The position numbers and the translations under genes are program-made. DNA of 64,000 nucleotides, from contig OY744608.1 of assembly GCA_963556255.1 (NCBI GenBank), positions 27,437,028 to 27,501,027 on the forward strand, read 5' to 3'. Source of the DNA: Allolobophora icterica. Taxonomy: Eukaryota > Annelida > Clitellata > Crassiclitellata > Lumbricidae. Below the pieces are notes generated by a model. That model was not told the origin of the DNA. It saw only the letters and a list, made by a program, of their open reading frames with translations, and did not search any database. Below, piece after piece: positions 9,396 through 20,468 of this stretch; within the stretch, counting starts at the first letter, position 1, and the number at the start of each line of letters is the position of its first letter.

Positions 9396-10418
9396 CAGTC
9401 TTGTTGTCAAGACCTTAAACCTCAAGACCAAGACCAAGACCAAGACCAAGACCTTGAACCTCAAGACCAAGACCAAGACCAAGACTTTGAACCTCGAGAC
9501 CAAGACCAAGACCAAGACCTTGAACCTCAAGACCAAGACCAAGACCTTGAACCTCAAGACCAAGACCAAGACCAAGACTTTGAACCTCGAGACCAAGACC
9601 AAGACCAAGACCTTGAACCTCAAGACCAAGACCAAGACATTGAACCTCAAGACCAAGACCAAGACCAAGACTTTGAAACTCAATACCAAAACCGAGAAAA
9701 ATACCTAAAAAATCACAAAATTATACTATTCCTTACTAAAAAATGTAAAGTCGGACTACTCGCTATTTTAATTAAACAATGAATCTTTTATTCTATTCAA
9801 ACAAAACAATTCAAAATGCAGACTGCAGAGATTTCCGAATTCGTATTTACAGAAGTCCTTCGGTCGAAATCTTATTCCATATGCCTGTTGCATTTTATAA
9901 AAACCAATTCGCTCAGAATTTTCTAACCAAGACGTGACCTGTGGGGCCTCATAAAAATTCTACCATGTGAAAAATACGTTCTACAGTGCTGAATTCACTG
10001 GCACACAGAGCAGCTTTTCAACTACTGGATGTAAATGTACAAATTGTAAGTCTGTTTTGAAATCATTCCATGGTAAATAACCGGAAGTCAAAATAAATGT
10101 CCCAAACAACAGTAGAGCCTCACTCACACCGTGTAAATACTAAAGCAATTGTTTGAGTAATTATTGGATAAATTTTTAAAAATCCTTACGTTTTGTTAAA
10201 TGACTATTCATATTGTCAAAAGTCTTGGTCTTGGTCTTGCAAAACCAAGACCAAGACCTTGAGCCTCAAGACCAAGACCAAGACCAAGACCTTGAACCTC
10301 AAGACCAAGACCAAGATCAAGACCTTGAACCTCAAGACCAAGACCAAGACCAAGACTTTTAAAAACGAACTCGAGTGCACTCGAGACCAAGACCTTGGTC
10401 TCGAGGACAACAAGACTG
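9396..10418. mobile_element. hAT-type non-autonomous element with internal CAAGAC arrays (copy 1)
   Basis: Terminal inverted repeats CAGTCTTGTTGTC and GACAACAAGACTG, flanked by an exact 8-bp target duplication GCCTACAT (9388-9395 and 10419-10426). 8-bp duplications and CAG termini are typical of hAT transposons. The interior holds two arrays of an imperfect unit built on CAAGACCAAGAC and TTGAACCTCAAGAC (about 9410-9690 and 10220-10360), separated by about 500 bp of AT-rich DNA shared with the copy at 34561. No transposase. ORFs of repeated LKTKTKT are by-products. Confidence 0.9.
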
Positions 10419-10426
10419 GCCTACAT

Positions 10427-10894
10427 TGATAAAAGCAGTTGGATTCGATCAGTCTCTTGAATACCACAGGAGCCTTATACCGCGAACTATTACAACTACG
10501 GCCTCTGTAAGGAAAAGCTATTTAGGTACTCTTAGCGCGGTCTCCAGATTGAGAGCTAATTTCGCAACAAATTAGCCCCAGAAGCGGGATGACAATTAAT
10601 TTCGCCACATTATCATTAGCATCATCAGTATAATAAGTTATGGCACATAAACGACTGTTATAATTATTTAACAGTCGCTTAGGTGAAACAATGCGAAATT
10701 TTGTACCACCTCACTTTCTAGACCAAAGTTACGCCTCTGCGCAGTCGTGGTGGTAACGGTGACTATGATGAAGATGGTGACGATGAATGCGATGAAATTG
10801 GTTCTGGTGGTCATTACGATGACGATGATAGTAAGGAGGAGGAGGACGGCCTATGAAGTTCAATCTGCACTGATCGTAGCATCTGAATACGTAC
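10427..10894. other. Unit D intron remnant with a MITE end
   Basis: 10427-10690 matches about 40980-41250 of unit B (AAAAGCAGTTGGATTCGATC and following). Near 10705-10740 is a terminus of the GGCGTAA-type MITE family (ACCAAAGTTACGCCTCTG). Exon 2 of the GTPase would be expected below this point but I do not find it. Confidence 0.5.
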
Positions 10895-11011
10895 ACTGGG
10901 GACGCATAATTCTACAGGAAATTTCTTGGTTGTGTATGAGTCTACCATACAAGTCTTTCCCACGGCTCCGTCTCCAACAGCTACGCACTTGATCGTCTCC
11001 ATGGTAATCGC
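10895..11011 (-). pseudogene. Rho GTPase first coding exon, unit D (orphan exon)
   Basis: ATG at 11002, preceded by a 3' splice site (TTACAG at about 11012-11017) as in units B and C, and followed by a GTACGT donor at 10894. It encodes 36 residues with the intact P-loop GDGAVGKTC, then a switch I start altered by one extra residue ([11 protein letters not shown] instead of the 10-residue [10 protein letters not shown] of unit C); Thr35 is Ser. No exons 2-4 exist downstream on this strand before the retrotransposons at 1-9026, so it is a truncated unit. Rho GTPases are membrane-anchored GTP switches for actin; this fragment cannot make one. Confidence 0.85.
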
Positions 11012-11063
11012 CTGTAAGATATAAATCGCTGGAATAAGAGTTCTACTCAACTATGATTTAGGG

Positions 11064-11210
11064 ATAAACAGGGCTGTAGACTGTAGTGGTAAAATTAGAG
11101 GTGAGTACACGATATACCCTTTAGTTTTCCGAAACATATTCGAGGCGAGTACAAGGTCTGTAGAGGTGAGTATACGCTGTATAGGGCCTACAGTACTATA
11201 ATGGGGATAA
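11064..11210. mobile_element. Fragment of MITE with CAGGGCTGTAG terminus
   Basis: CAGGGCTGTAG...GTGGTAAAATTAGAGGTGAG matches the start of the complete element at 47864-48354. Repeated AGAGGTGAGTATACG units follow. The other end is not resolved. Confidence 0.5.
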
Positions 11211-11944
11211 ATGTCATACACATTGATGACTTGTTGCAGCGCAGTCCTATAGGCTAAAAAACAGAAATCAAGAAGCTTATGCTATATTAATCTATGCGTG
11301 TTTTCAAACTCATGTTTCCGGTCTTCTGCTGAACATCTGTAAGCGAATAAAGTAAGTCAATTAGGGTCATATAATAATGCTCTATTTACAGTGATGGCAC
11401 TTTTAACTACTGTAGTTACTAACTAGTAGTTATAAAAACTTATAACTAGTAGGCTTACAAAGGTAGTCGTCTAGTAGCTACAACTAGTTTTAGAGTAGTC
11501 AAAAATAGTTATAACTATTTTATCGAGTAGTTTGAAGTTAATTACAATATTTCGTATTAACTACATTTTTTCCTATTTAGTATTTATTTTAGCTAGTTCC
11601 ATCTTACAAGAACTTCTGCATATACATTTACATCATAAGTGATAGAGCTATATAGCTTTACTACTAGCAACTGGCGCTTCTATCTTGAATTGCCTTGTCT
11701 TTGGACTGTGTGACAGTGCGAGCATTAACGGCTTAAACCTCAACAAGTCAAAATCAAAGCCAAACTGTTCTAGCGGTATACCGTCTTCGTCCTCTTAAAT
11801 TTAATAGTTTCACAACTGAGAAGAATTAGTCACTTTCAGTGTTTCTAAGCAAAAGTTCATACCTTTATGATACAGGAAATCGTTTTTCAAGTCAAAAAGT
11901 TATAACCATAGTCAACATGCTTCTTTAACCCATATAAACACGTG

Positions 11945-12653
11945 CATAGGCGTAGACTCTGGGGAGGGGCAACCGGGGCACGTGTCCCCAATAATTGAGC
12001 AGGGGAATGCCCCAAAAAATCGAGAGGAGATTTCTTAAAATATTAAAATATTATGTTTCAATGTAGACAAATTTCTTCAGAAACAGACAAACAGAGACAC
12101 AGTCACACAGAACTGAAATACTATCAGCAATTCATAATGAAAACAAAGATTTATTTTTGTCTGAAATATCTTCAATATGAAACAAATTTACATGTAAACA
12201 AAACGCACCCATTTCATACGCATTACGTAACACTGGAAGTCTATGAGGCTCGCTGATTGCCCAGACCAGAGGTGAAAAAAGTTGTTTTTTCGGTTTTTGG
12301 TTTAAAACACAAGAAAAAGAACTAGAAAATTTCTTTTTTGGTTTAAAAAATTAATATCTTATTCTTGTATAAATTTTTTTAATAACATTGATTTAATGAT
12401 TTTTAATTTTTGGAAATCGCAACTGAATTAAACTGAGTTGGAGCTCTTGTTCATGCCATTTTTCATGATTTTTATGGTCCGAAATCCGAAAATCTTAAAA
12501 ACAAATAATCAAACAAAAATTATAAAAAGATTTAAAAACAACAAAAAAGAACAAAACAACAAAAAACAACTTTTCATCTTGAAAAAACTTGTTTTTTGCA
12601 CCTCTGGTCCAGACCCCCATGCCCCCATTTTTTTGGACAAGTTTACGCCAGTG
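11945..12653. mobile_element. hAT-type MITE, CATAGGCGTAGACTC family (copy in D)
   Basis: Termini CATAGGCGTAGAC / GTTTACGCCAGTG; flanks AACACGTG and TTCACGTG (6/8). Related copies at 31988-32363, 43856-44546 and about 45930-46220. Itself interrupted by 12267-12606. Confidence 0.75.
12267..12606. mobile_element. hAT-type MITE, CAGAGGTGAAAAAAG family (copy in D)
   Basis: Termini CAGAGGTGAAAAAAGTTG / AACTTGTTTTTTGCACCTCTG; target duplication GCCCAGAC / GTCCAGAC (7 of 8 match at this copy, exact at 44162-44498). Very A/T-rich interior. Confidence 0.8.
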
Positions 12654-13190
12654 TTCACGTGTGAAAGTTTAGCTGGGTTAATATAGACTAGCCTACCTGC
12701 GGATTTTAAAGATACATTTACAATGTTCTAAGAGATTTTACAGATGGAGACTTTGTAGGTTAAACATTTTAATAGTTATAGCAATTTGGCATTTGCCACT
12801 GTTGAAACAACGAACACAGGGTGCCTTGTAGCATGTTCTGTCAGTTCCTGTTCCTTGTTAGGTTGTTTGATATATGCAGTAATTCGTTACAATTAGGTTT
12901 GACACTTGCCACTTGGTTTTGTTTTTTTGACTTTTTTTATTGTAACTTGTGTTGAATATCAGTAATTAATACAGACAATAAATGTTCATGCTACTTTTCA
13001 TCAGTGCACCGTAACATAACTTTAGAAAATTAGTTTGAAAAGTAGTTACCTACTTGTCTGGTAGTCACCAAACTAGTTATAAGTTACTACATGTCATCTA
13101 AAGTAGTTAAACAGTAGTTATAACTACTTATTTCGAAAGTCGTTACGAAGTGGTTATAACTACTAGTTAAGTATTTGGTGTCCATAACAT

Positions 13191-14370
13191 TCCACTTATT
13201 ACGTTGATCTTCTCTTTCTAGATAGGCTAGCCTATAAGCCACTTCTGTAAGAAGGGTGATCGTTAGATATACAGAGCAAAGATTTGAAGGATTCAACGAC
13301 AGCAAACGGATAGCCATTGCACTTGGCATCGCACCAGGTTTCAAACCCAAGACAAATTGGCCTAAAAATTACAACATCGACCATTATAAGCTAGGCCTAC
13401 CTGTTGCCTACGTCTTGCATTACACTAAAGACTAATAAATGTAAACAGTCCAACCGAGCACGTACGTACGGTTCCTCCTCAAGCGTAAACAACTGACAAG
13501 TTTTAAGAAAAACCCTATATAAGTGCTCGATTACGATATGAATAAATCGGGCGCAAAGCCAATATCCTACCTAAATGAAATTCACGATAACTTATAACTG
13601 AACTTCTGATCTCAGTTAGGCCTCACTTTCATTCACGTTATGACTGCACGGTAGGCCTACTCGTTTGCTTTTCTACAGTTGTGCCAGAGTATACGGCTAT
13701 TTTTAGAATGATTGCGCAGGTCTATACATGCATATAGAGAATGTAAAAACCAGGTCGATACACGATAGATCTGTTAAACTATGTATACAAGCCGGGCTGC
13801 GGTGGGTAGGGGGCTATTAAGTTCAAAGAGACGAGTCTTAAGTTTAAACCTGAATAACATCAATGAATTGGTAGCGAATTCGAAACGGACCAGAGACCAG
13901 CGCCTGAATCTTGCTCGGAAACCGATTTTGACCATATATCTGTCTATCGATTTGTTTTGACTAAGCGCCTGCGAAAGCTGATTTTCGCAACGCTGCTTTT
14001 TCGTCGCTGCAAAAACCTCGAGATAACGATTCATCATCATCAGCATCGTCAGTTCCTGACGTCAGCAATTTGACGGCGATGGGTACGAATAAACGATCTC
14101 CAATGTCCTCGGTCATTTGTGAAGTCTACTGCCCCCTTAGTGTTGGTCCAAGTGATGTTATGTCCTCAGTTATATTATCCATCCGACGTAGTCTTAGTCT
14201 GCCTTTGTGTCTTTTTCCTTCGAATCGTGCATGTAGTGTGCTGTGTGGGATTCGGTCAACTGGCATTCTCTCTTACGACCGAGAATGCCGTAGAGTACAA
14301 CATGCACTGCTCAGGTGCGGACCCATGAATAGTCATAGTATCCATTGATATATTGGTGTTAAGTGGTGAG
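13191..14370. other. Duplicated 5' flank of the Rho unit D
   Basis: Collinear with 44930-45940 (unit B) and in part with 58870-59160 plus 62167-62530 (unit C): shared blocks TTCAACGACAGCAAACGGAT, GGTTCCTCCTC..GCGTAAACAACT and AGTTCAAAGAGACGAGTCTT. Because the GTPase ATG exon is preceded by a splice acceptor, a non-coding first exon and promoter are expected in this flank; I cannot place them. Short ORFs here are not conserved as proteins. Confidence 0.55.
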
Positions 14371-14667
14371 CATCGCAATCGTAATCTCCGAAGTTTTAAA
14401 AAGCCACTCGAAGGCCAGGCGCCGGGCACCAGCCTATTCACGAGCGCTGCGTCAAATCAGAGGTTTTCAAAAGAGTAGTCCAAAGGTGGTAGGAGTCCGG
14501 TTACCAGAGGGTCCAGATCAAGAGATGCAGAGCAGTTGTTAAGGGGGGGGGGTGTCGTTTAGGACGAGAATTGGAAGGCGGAAGATCAAATAAGTCAGGG
14601 TAAGAGTTCTTAAATAGGTGAGACTTCAGTCTGGATGGAAACCCGGGTGTGATAGATGAGCATGAGG

Positions 14668-14782
14668 TGGAGGAGGAGGAGGAGGAGGAGGAGGAGGAGG
14701 AGGAGGAGGAGTAAGAAGAGGAGGAGGAGGAGGAGTAAGAAGAGGAGGAGGAGGAGGAGGAGTAAGAAGAGGAGGAGGATGG
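14668..14782. repeat. (GGA)n-rich microsatellite
   Basis: GGA trinucleotides broken by three GTAAGAAGA interruptions. It explains the poly-Pro and poly-Ser ORFs. Flanked by sequence like a LINE 3' end (TTTATATAGTGCCTC near 14810). Confidence 0.9.
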
Positions 14783-15402
14783 AGGACGGGTTTCAATAAT
14801 CGATGATGATTTATATAGTGCCTCTCTAGGGTTGCCACCCGTCCCGATTTTGTCGGGACCGTCCCGAATTCTAGGTAAATGTCCTACGTCCTTACTTGAC
14901 CTAATCGGGACAGCCAATGTCCCAACTTTCAAATTTGTGGGAATTTTTTCCAAACTAACAAAATGCTGTGGCTTAAAACACATTACTCGTACTATATTTG
15001 TTCAACACACTATAAATTTATGACGCAGGCGAAGTGAAATGTCATAGATAACGACAATTAAACACATCCTGACATCATTAGTGTTCGAAATTAAAAATCT
15101 TAATCGTCGTTTTAAAATAAATAGTTACTTTCCCAGAAATAACTCGCGCCTCCCATATCTTGATCGAGGTGATTTACGATTTCGGTGCTCCAAAATTGCG
15201 TCCCGACTTCCTAGTTTAGAAAGGTAATAACCCTATGCCTCTCCCAGACGATTACTCAAAGGTAGAGGAAAAGAGAGGAGGGCTAACAGAGATGGGTCAG
15301 TTGGATCACTTGCCTTCTTGCCTTGTTGGGATTAGTAAGCAGAAACAATGCCTGCCTTTTTGTCGTTGCATTGTAATAGGATTTGCCAATCACCCATACG
15401 TT

Positions 15403-15403
15403 A

Positions 15404-15479
<76 letters not shown>

Positions 15480-15507
15480 GTTATTGTTATTGTTATTGTT
15501 ATTGTTG

Positions 15508-15540
<33 letters not shown>
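15403..15540. repeat. (TTA)n microsatellite with (TTG) interruptions
   Basis: Uninterrupted TTA units, then TTATTG alternation, then TTA again. A second tract follows after 15596. The poly-Leu, poly-Ile and poly-Tyr ORFs here are artefacts. Confidence 0.95.
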
Positions 15541-15542
<2 letters not shown>

Positions 15543-15593
15543 TCTTTATTTATTTTTTTATTTTTTTATTTTTTGTAGAGTAAGTAAGAGACA

Positions 15594-15700
<107 letters not shown>

Positions 15701-15744
15701 GGAGCTTTTATATAGCGCCCCTTCAAGGTGATCTACTCAGGAGC

Positions 15745-16131
15745 CAGGGGCGTAACTTTGGTTTTAAAAATGGGGAGTACAATTTCTTGATACATGAAGC
15801 AAGGCTGAGGCTGCGATCTCTGGGAAGGCACAATAAAAAAATATTGATTGGCATTGTTCAAAAAGTGGGGTACTGTACCCCCCCAGTCCACAAAGTGGGG
15901 GTACGGGTACCCCTTGACAGAGGCGTCTATCCCCTCGAAGTCATTGGAGCAACTTCCCCTTCTTCTTCCTCCCTCCCTCCTTCTTCCCCCCAACCCTCCC
16001 CTCCCCCCGGTAATGGTGGCACACACACACTGACAGATCTTCCCCCTATTTCTTGGATGGAGCATTTGCTCCAAGGTTTCTATGGTGTAGACGCCCCTGC
16101 CCCTCGTACCCCCCCACAAATTACGCCTCTG
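15745..16131. mobile_element. MITE of the CAGGGGCGTAACTTTGG family with 8-bp TSD
   Basis: Termini CAGGGGCGTAA / TTACGCCTCTG; exact target duplication TCAGGAGC (15737-15744, 16132-16139), hAT-like. It interrupts a LINE 3' end. Other copies or ends: about 10705-10740, 28760-28810, 31313-31575, 36390-36450, 41270-41310, 55905-55975 and 56620-56970. Confidence 0.88.
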
Positions 16132-16139
16132 TCAGGAGC

Positions 16140-16545
16140 GCTCCTAGTCCCAACCACGGCTAAAGAGAGTAGTTTTCAAGTTTGTAAGAAACAAGGTACA
16201 GTGAGCTATAGGAACCAGGCGGAGGGCAGCAGGAAGGCCATTCCAGGTTGCAGGGCCAACGACCGAAAAAGAACGGCGCTGCATAATGGCTGTCCGCGTG
16301 CGGGGGACCAAGACCTCGGCCTGGTCAGCCGAGCGAAGAGCAGATCGCCGCAAGACCCCGAGGTAGGGCGATACAACTCACGCAGGTATGTGGGGGGCAA
16401 ATCCATCCAGACAACGCCTAACCAGCGCAGAGACCCTGTAGGCGATCCGCAGCGGGAAAGGGAGCCAGTGCAGAACATCCCGCATATAAAGAGAAGTCCA
16501 ACACCTTTCCTCCACTTCTTCTCTTTCTGTTTCTCTCTCACTGGA
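16140..16545 (-). pseudogene. CR1-like LINE ORF2 C-terminal remnant
   Basis: Minus-strand translation in two frames gives the tail typical of CR1/L2-type LINE polymerases: DVLHWLPFPLRIAYR in one frame, then LVPRTRTAIMQRRSFSVVG and ATWNGLPAALR in another, ending FSRGWDWERS and a stop. The 3' UTR continues at 15700-15744 past the MITE. At least one frameshift separates the two parts. Confidence 0.8.
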
Positions 16546-17330
16546 AAGGCTGTTTTTGTACCGCCAGCCAGTTATTTGACAGTGCCGAATTTATAATAGC
16601 GTGTTCGTGGTATTTTCTTGGTTTTCTGTTACCATTCTCTGCTTGATTTAGACATGTTATGTTGTTTTAGTAGTAATAATCGCATTTTTCGTTCCATAAT
16701 GACTTTTTAACGTTGCTGATATGTTTTTTCCATGTGCCGCTAGATAAAGTTTCAATTATGATTATCATTTTCGGTCTGAAAGTCTGTTTCCTTTGTTACA
16801 GAGTGTCTAATTCTACCCGTGTTTATAATTGTCCTCAGTAACTTTAGCTGCATGGGTTTCCCATTGTTCTGGCATCATTTCAGCACAGCCGGAACATCTC
16901 GCTCTTATCTCCCTGCGTGCTAGTCAGAGATATGGAATGTTAATTTAGGTTGACCCTCTTACCCATTCTGATCAGTTACACAGTTACACAGCCTAGTGGT
17001 ACACCGACTACAGGTTCGAATATTCTCCGTCGCAACTACTTCTAAATTACTTTCATTTTGGTATGATGCTATGCCTACTGATCTTTCTTCGTTAGCGTGC
17101 CAGTTGCTTGTCAGTTGAGAACTTGTTGCTTTTACTTGTTACTTGCGCTGTGCAATCGCCTTCCACACCAACGGTTTAACAACTAAATTTCAGTTTTATA
17201 AACAGTTCAATTGACGTTGCATCCAAATTCCAAATTTCCAGATTTTGTGTTGAATTTAACAGCCTAAAAAATTATCATATTTTAGTTATTATTAATCCCA
17301 GGTCCTGTCCCCTTACGTCAGCGCACTCAC
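16546..17330. other. Intergenic, nothing recognised
   Basis: AT-rich; no convincing coding or repeat structure seen. Confidence 0.5.
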
Positions 17331-18720
17331 GATTATAAATCAATTTTGCTTTGTGATGCAATACACTTTCATTACTGATTGGTTCGTTGGGGCAGTTTTT
17401 ATATTATATGGCTCAGTTCACCAGTGTTATGTTCTTCATTCTTCTGATTGTTATTAAACACGTCATGTCTGCAACACCATCTGAGCTCGACAAACCGTTT
17501 TCGTGTCGCAGAAAGCTTCAAAATGTTACCAACTGCAGTCTACTAGCCACTAAATGGACGCCGATCGTCATCGTGGCAGTCTGTGTACTGACTTCACCGC
17601 GAGGACTGGGAACAGTAATTCCCAGCATTCTCTGTGTCTACCACACGTTTCCTAGACGTCACACCGCAATTGCTAGAGACATTTCGACTCTCTTGGCACA
17701 AACTTCCTCTCTCACGTTTCGTCATAATCGCCACAACGGCAAGACGATCGGAGGCTGCCGCCTCTTTCCCACATGCGATTTCTACTGTTCGAGTCTTCTC
17801 GCCAATTCGCAAAAGACGATATTCGCAAAAGACGATATTCGAAAACAGACGATTTTCGAAAACAGACGATATTCGAAACTGACGACATCAGCAATGGCTT
17901 CATTGGGTGCCTCAGCCAGGCCATTCGCCACAGCAATTACTTTTGAATATGGACTCCCTTCTGCAGTCTTCGCCCCTCTGCCAGAGACTAATAATTCACT
18001 GTAGACATTTCCAACATCGAACTTGAGCTTGACAGTGCGCTATCGTTAACTCTGACATTCCCGATGCGTAAAACATTGCTCTGAACTTAATCCGTTGCTA
18101 AAGAGTCTAGAATCAGCTCAGCTGCCTGAGTACTTTTCGGTAGCCGCAGAGTCATTCCAACTGCCGAAGAATTTATTTAATTGACGGTGTGGTTAAATGG
18201 GCAGTGCCTTCTCTACTACGGGCCCCAAGTTTTGAAGGCCTGCCAGGGCGAATTCGCACGTCTGACACATCAACGATTCAAGGAGGCCACGCTCCGCTTG
18301 GCACAATGGGTTCACCGACGTCTTAACGTACAACAGACCCTATGACATCCGTCTCCAAGGTGAACACGCCATCTGTCCTACAACAGCGCCTCCTCCAGTA
18401 CTTTTCAACAAACCGAGATCACATATGTCATCGTTCGAGTCATTTATTAACCGCACTACAGGATGCGACGTCCTCATCATCCGCTTCAACGCAGGAATCT
18501 TCGGTTCCACTCCCCCTGCGTGTCAGAACCTCGATCGTTGCTTCGTCAAACGTTTACCAGGACTCCGTCAACAACGACGTTTCTCTCGTTGCCTCGAAAG
18601 TCTCTTTCATCGCTCCGGCGTTCCTCTTCGTGCGCCCGGCCAAAGTGCAATTGACGCTTCAGTTTTTCGCTTGCATTTTCGCTGTATTGTGTCATGTTTA
18701 GAGTTTTTACGTTGACCATT
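17331..18720 (+). other. Unassigned region with a 205-codon ORF and GC-richer segment
   Basis: An open frame runs 17387-18004 and shorter frames overlap 18342-18715. I recognise no domain. Between 17808 and 17885 a 15-18 bp unit (AAAAGACGATATTCG and variants) is repeated about four times inside the frame. Base composition is more balanced than in neighbouring DNA and 18230-18330 reads without stops in one frame, so this may be a decayed element gene or exons of an unknown gene. Confidence 0.25.
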
Positions 18721-19540
18721 TGTACAGTTTTGTCCGCTTTAATTTCCTGCCAGAATACTCTATTACTTCTACATAACTGCTGCGTTAAAACATAATTTAC
18801 ATATAACCCATAGCCTACTCTTCACGGCAAGAAACACAAGAGAGCCATTCAGCTGCCCCATTACTAAGATTTAGTTGTCGCTCCCATTTCTATACTGAGT
18901 GCTAAGGATTTAAATATTTATATATTTTTTATAGTCACAATTGTGTATCAAAATTTGGTTCCGGTATCGTTTTATTGTTAGGTACAGGCGGCCGGATTAC
19001 TTTCCGGAGATTGACTGATCACCATTCTCCTGTTTTCTGTCTCAACATGATTTGTCTAGCCAGGCAAAATTTTCCTATTTATAATCCTTACGTATAGCGC
19101 TTCTTTCAAATCCTTTTCGGTATTGCGTTGTTTCCCTACGTCAGCCGAGTTTCCAAGTTCCTAGACCCCCGTGACTGATTTGCTTTGTGTTTATTCACCG
19201 CTCTTGTTATCCCGTGCTGTTCATTATTTTGTTTCCCATTGCTACGTCAATCCTTCCCATTTGTATATGACGTGGTCACTTGGTCATTAATTACATTATT
19301 CGACCATCTCTTATGGTTAGCATTTTATGTTGTTCCCTATCGCTTATCGCTAGTTTGACTGACACGCGTTAATAATTTCTTGTATAGCCCCTTACGTTAC
19401 CGGGTATTCTTTGTTGTTGTTTTACTGTTATTTTGGCGTTGTCTGCATGGCAGACGCTGCACGCATGTATTTTAGGTTCCGCCCTTTGACGTCCGAACGA
19501 TGTAAACACTCGCCCTCCCTTGCACTCTGTAGTCCCAGAG
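18721..19540. other. Intergenic, nothing recognised
   Basis: AT-rich DNA without clear genes or inverted repeats. Confidence 0.5.
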
Positions 19541-19650
19541 TTGTTGTCCTCGAGACCAAGGTCTTGGTCTCGAGTGCACTCTAGTTCGTTTTTAAAAGTC
19601 TTGGTCTTGGTCTTTAGACCAAAAGTCTTGGTTTTGGTCTTGGTCTTGAG
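19541..19650. mobile_element. Decayed hAT element of the CAAGAC family (copy 4, fragment)
   Basis: CAGAGTTGTTGTCCTCGAGACC followed by a CTTGGTCTCGAGTGCACTC palindrome and CTTGGTCTTGGTCTT matches the right end of 9396-10418, in opposite orientation. The first terminus is mutated and the second is not found. Confidence 0.7.
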
Positions 19651-20365
19651 CATGTTAATTTTTAAATGAATTTACCAGGTGTTCTGCTGCCCGTTTGAAT
19701 TGGTGCCATGCCATTAAGGTCTCTGTATATAGGCCATTGTTTGCATCAGAATAAACTGAAAGACACCATTCTTGATACTTATAATTATGTACTAAGTCCA
19801 AAAAAGTCTCACCCTGGTACTGTTTACCTGAAAATATTTCAGCCAAAGGTATTAATCAATTATACCTTCCATTCTGTAGGAATTAGTTAAACGGCATATC
19901 TTGATATTAATAGCACTTGTGAACTCCTTTAACCTTATAAAATAAAGCCAAAAATTTACTCTACTGTAATAAGACCACAGACATCAAAGACTACAATCAA
20001 TAAGTTATAGAAGCTATTCAACATGAAGGTAACGAATGCGGATACAGTAGTACACGTACAAAGGCATTCATATTGTCAAGGTTTTAAGGAAATGGCAACA
20101 GGAACAAAAGTACCAAACACTGGCTACATGTAACAAGATATTGCTTTAAATGACTGTGTGAATCATGGCACAAAGAAAAGATCATCAAAGTATAATTAAA
20201 AGGAATTTGGTCAGGAAGACCATGCATTCTTGGTATCAAGATAAAGACTACACACATAATAATCAGCTATGATCACTCTTCTATTTCGCGCTAAAGTAAC
20301 ATTTTGTCACGAAATCGTGGAAAACGTGAAAAATACAACAATAACAATTAAACACATCAGACTGT
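19651..20365. other. Intergenic; one unassigned small minus-strand ORF
   Basis: A 63-codon minus frame (19655-19846) reads ETLMAWHQFKRAAEHLVNSF near its end. It could be a piece of an exon, but no splice context or family is recognised. Confidence 0.2.
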
Positions 20366-20468
20366 CATCGGCGGCGCGCCGACGAATTGTCGGCGGCGGC
20401 GCGCCGACATAAAAAAATCGGCGGCGGCGGCGACCACGAAATGTCGGCGGCGGCGCGGCCGGCGCAGG
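20366..20468. repeat. GC-rich (GGCGGCGCGCCGAC) cluster
   Basis: About 100 bp of repeated TCGGCGGCGGCGCGCCGACA variants inside otherwise AT-rich DNA. Each unit contains the GGCGCGCC palindrome and is full of CpG. Confidence 0.85.

Larger units (their letters stand above)
11389..13190. mobile_element. hAT-type element in unit D 5' flank, with nested MITEs
   Basis: Starts CAGTGATGGCAC; its right end has decayed. The paralogous copy at 41933-44929 has clean termini CAGTGATGGGCAC / GTGCCCATCACTG. Flanks TCTATTTA (11381-11388) and TCCACTTA (13191-13198) are 6/8 matched. Subterminal DNA on both sides is rich in imperfect AGTAGTTATAACTACT palindromes. No transposase seen. It lies at the same site in units D and B, so it predates their duplication. 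Confidence 0.75.

Noticed and set aside
9390..9708. CAAGAC arrays as a CRISPR array
   Set aside because: Units are contiguous imperfect repeats without unique spacers, inside a hAT-type element in a eukaryotic genome.
13774..14046. 90-codon minus ORF and its partner at 45587-45793
   Set aside because: Present in both duplicated flanks, but the reading frames differ in length and are broken, so conservation is at DNA level only.
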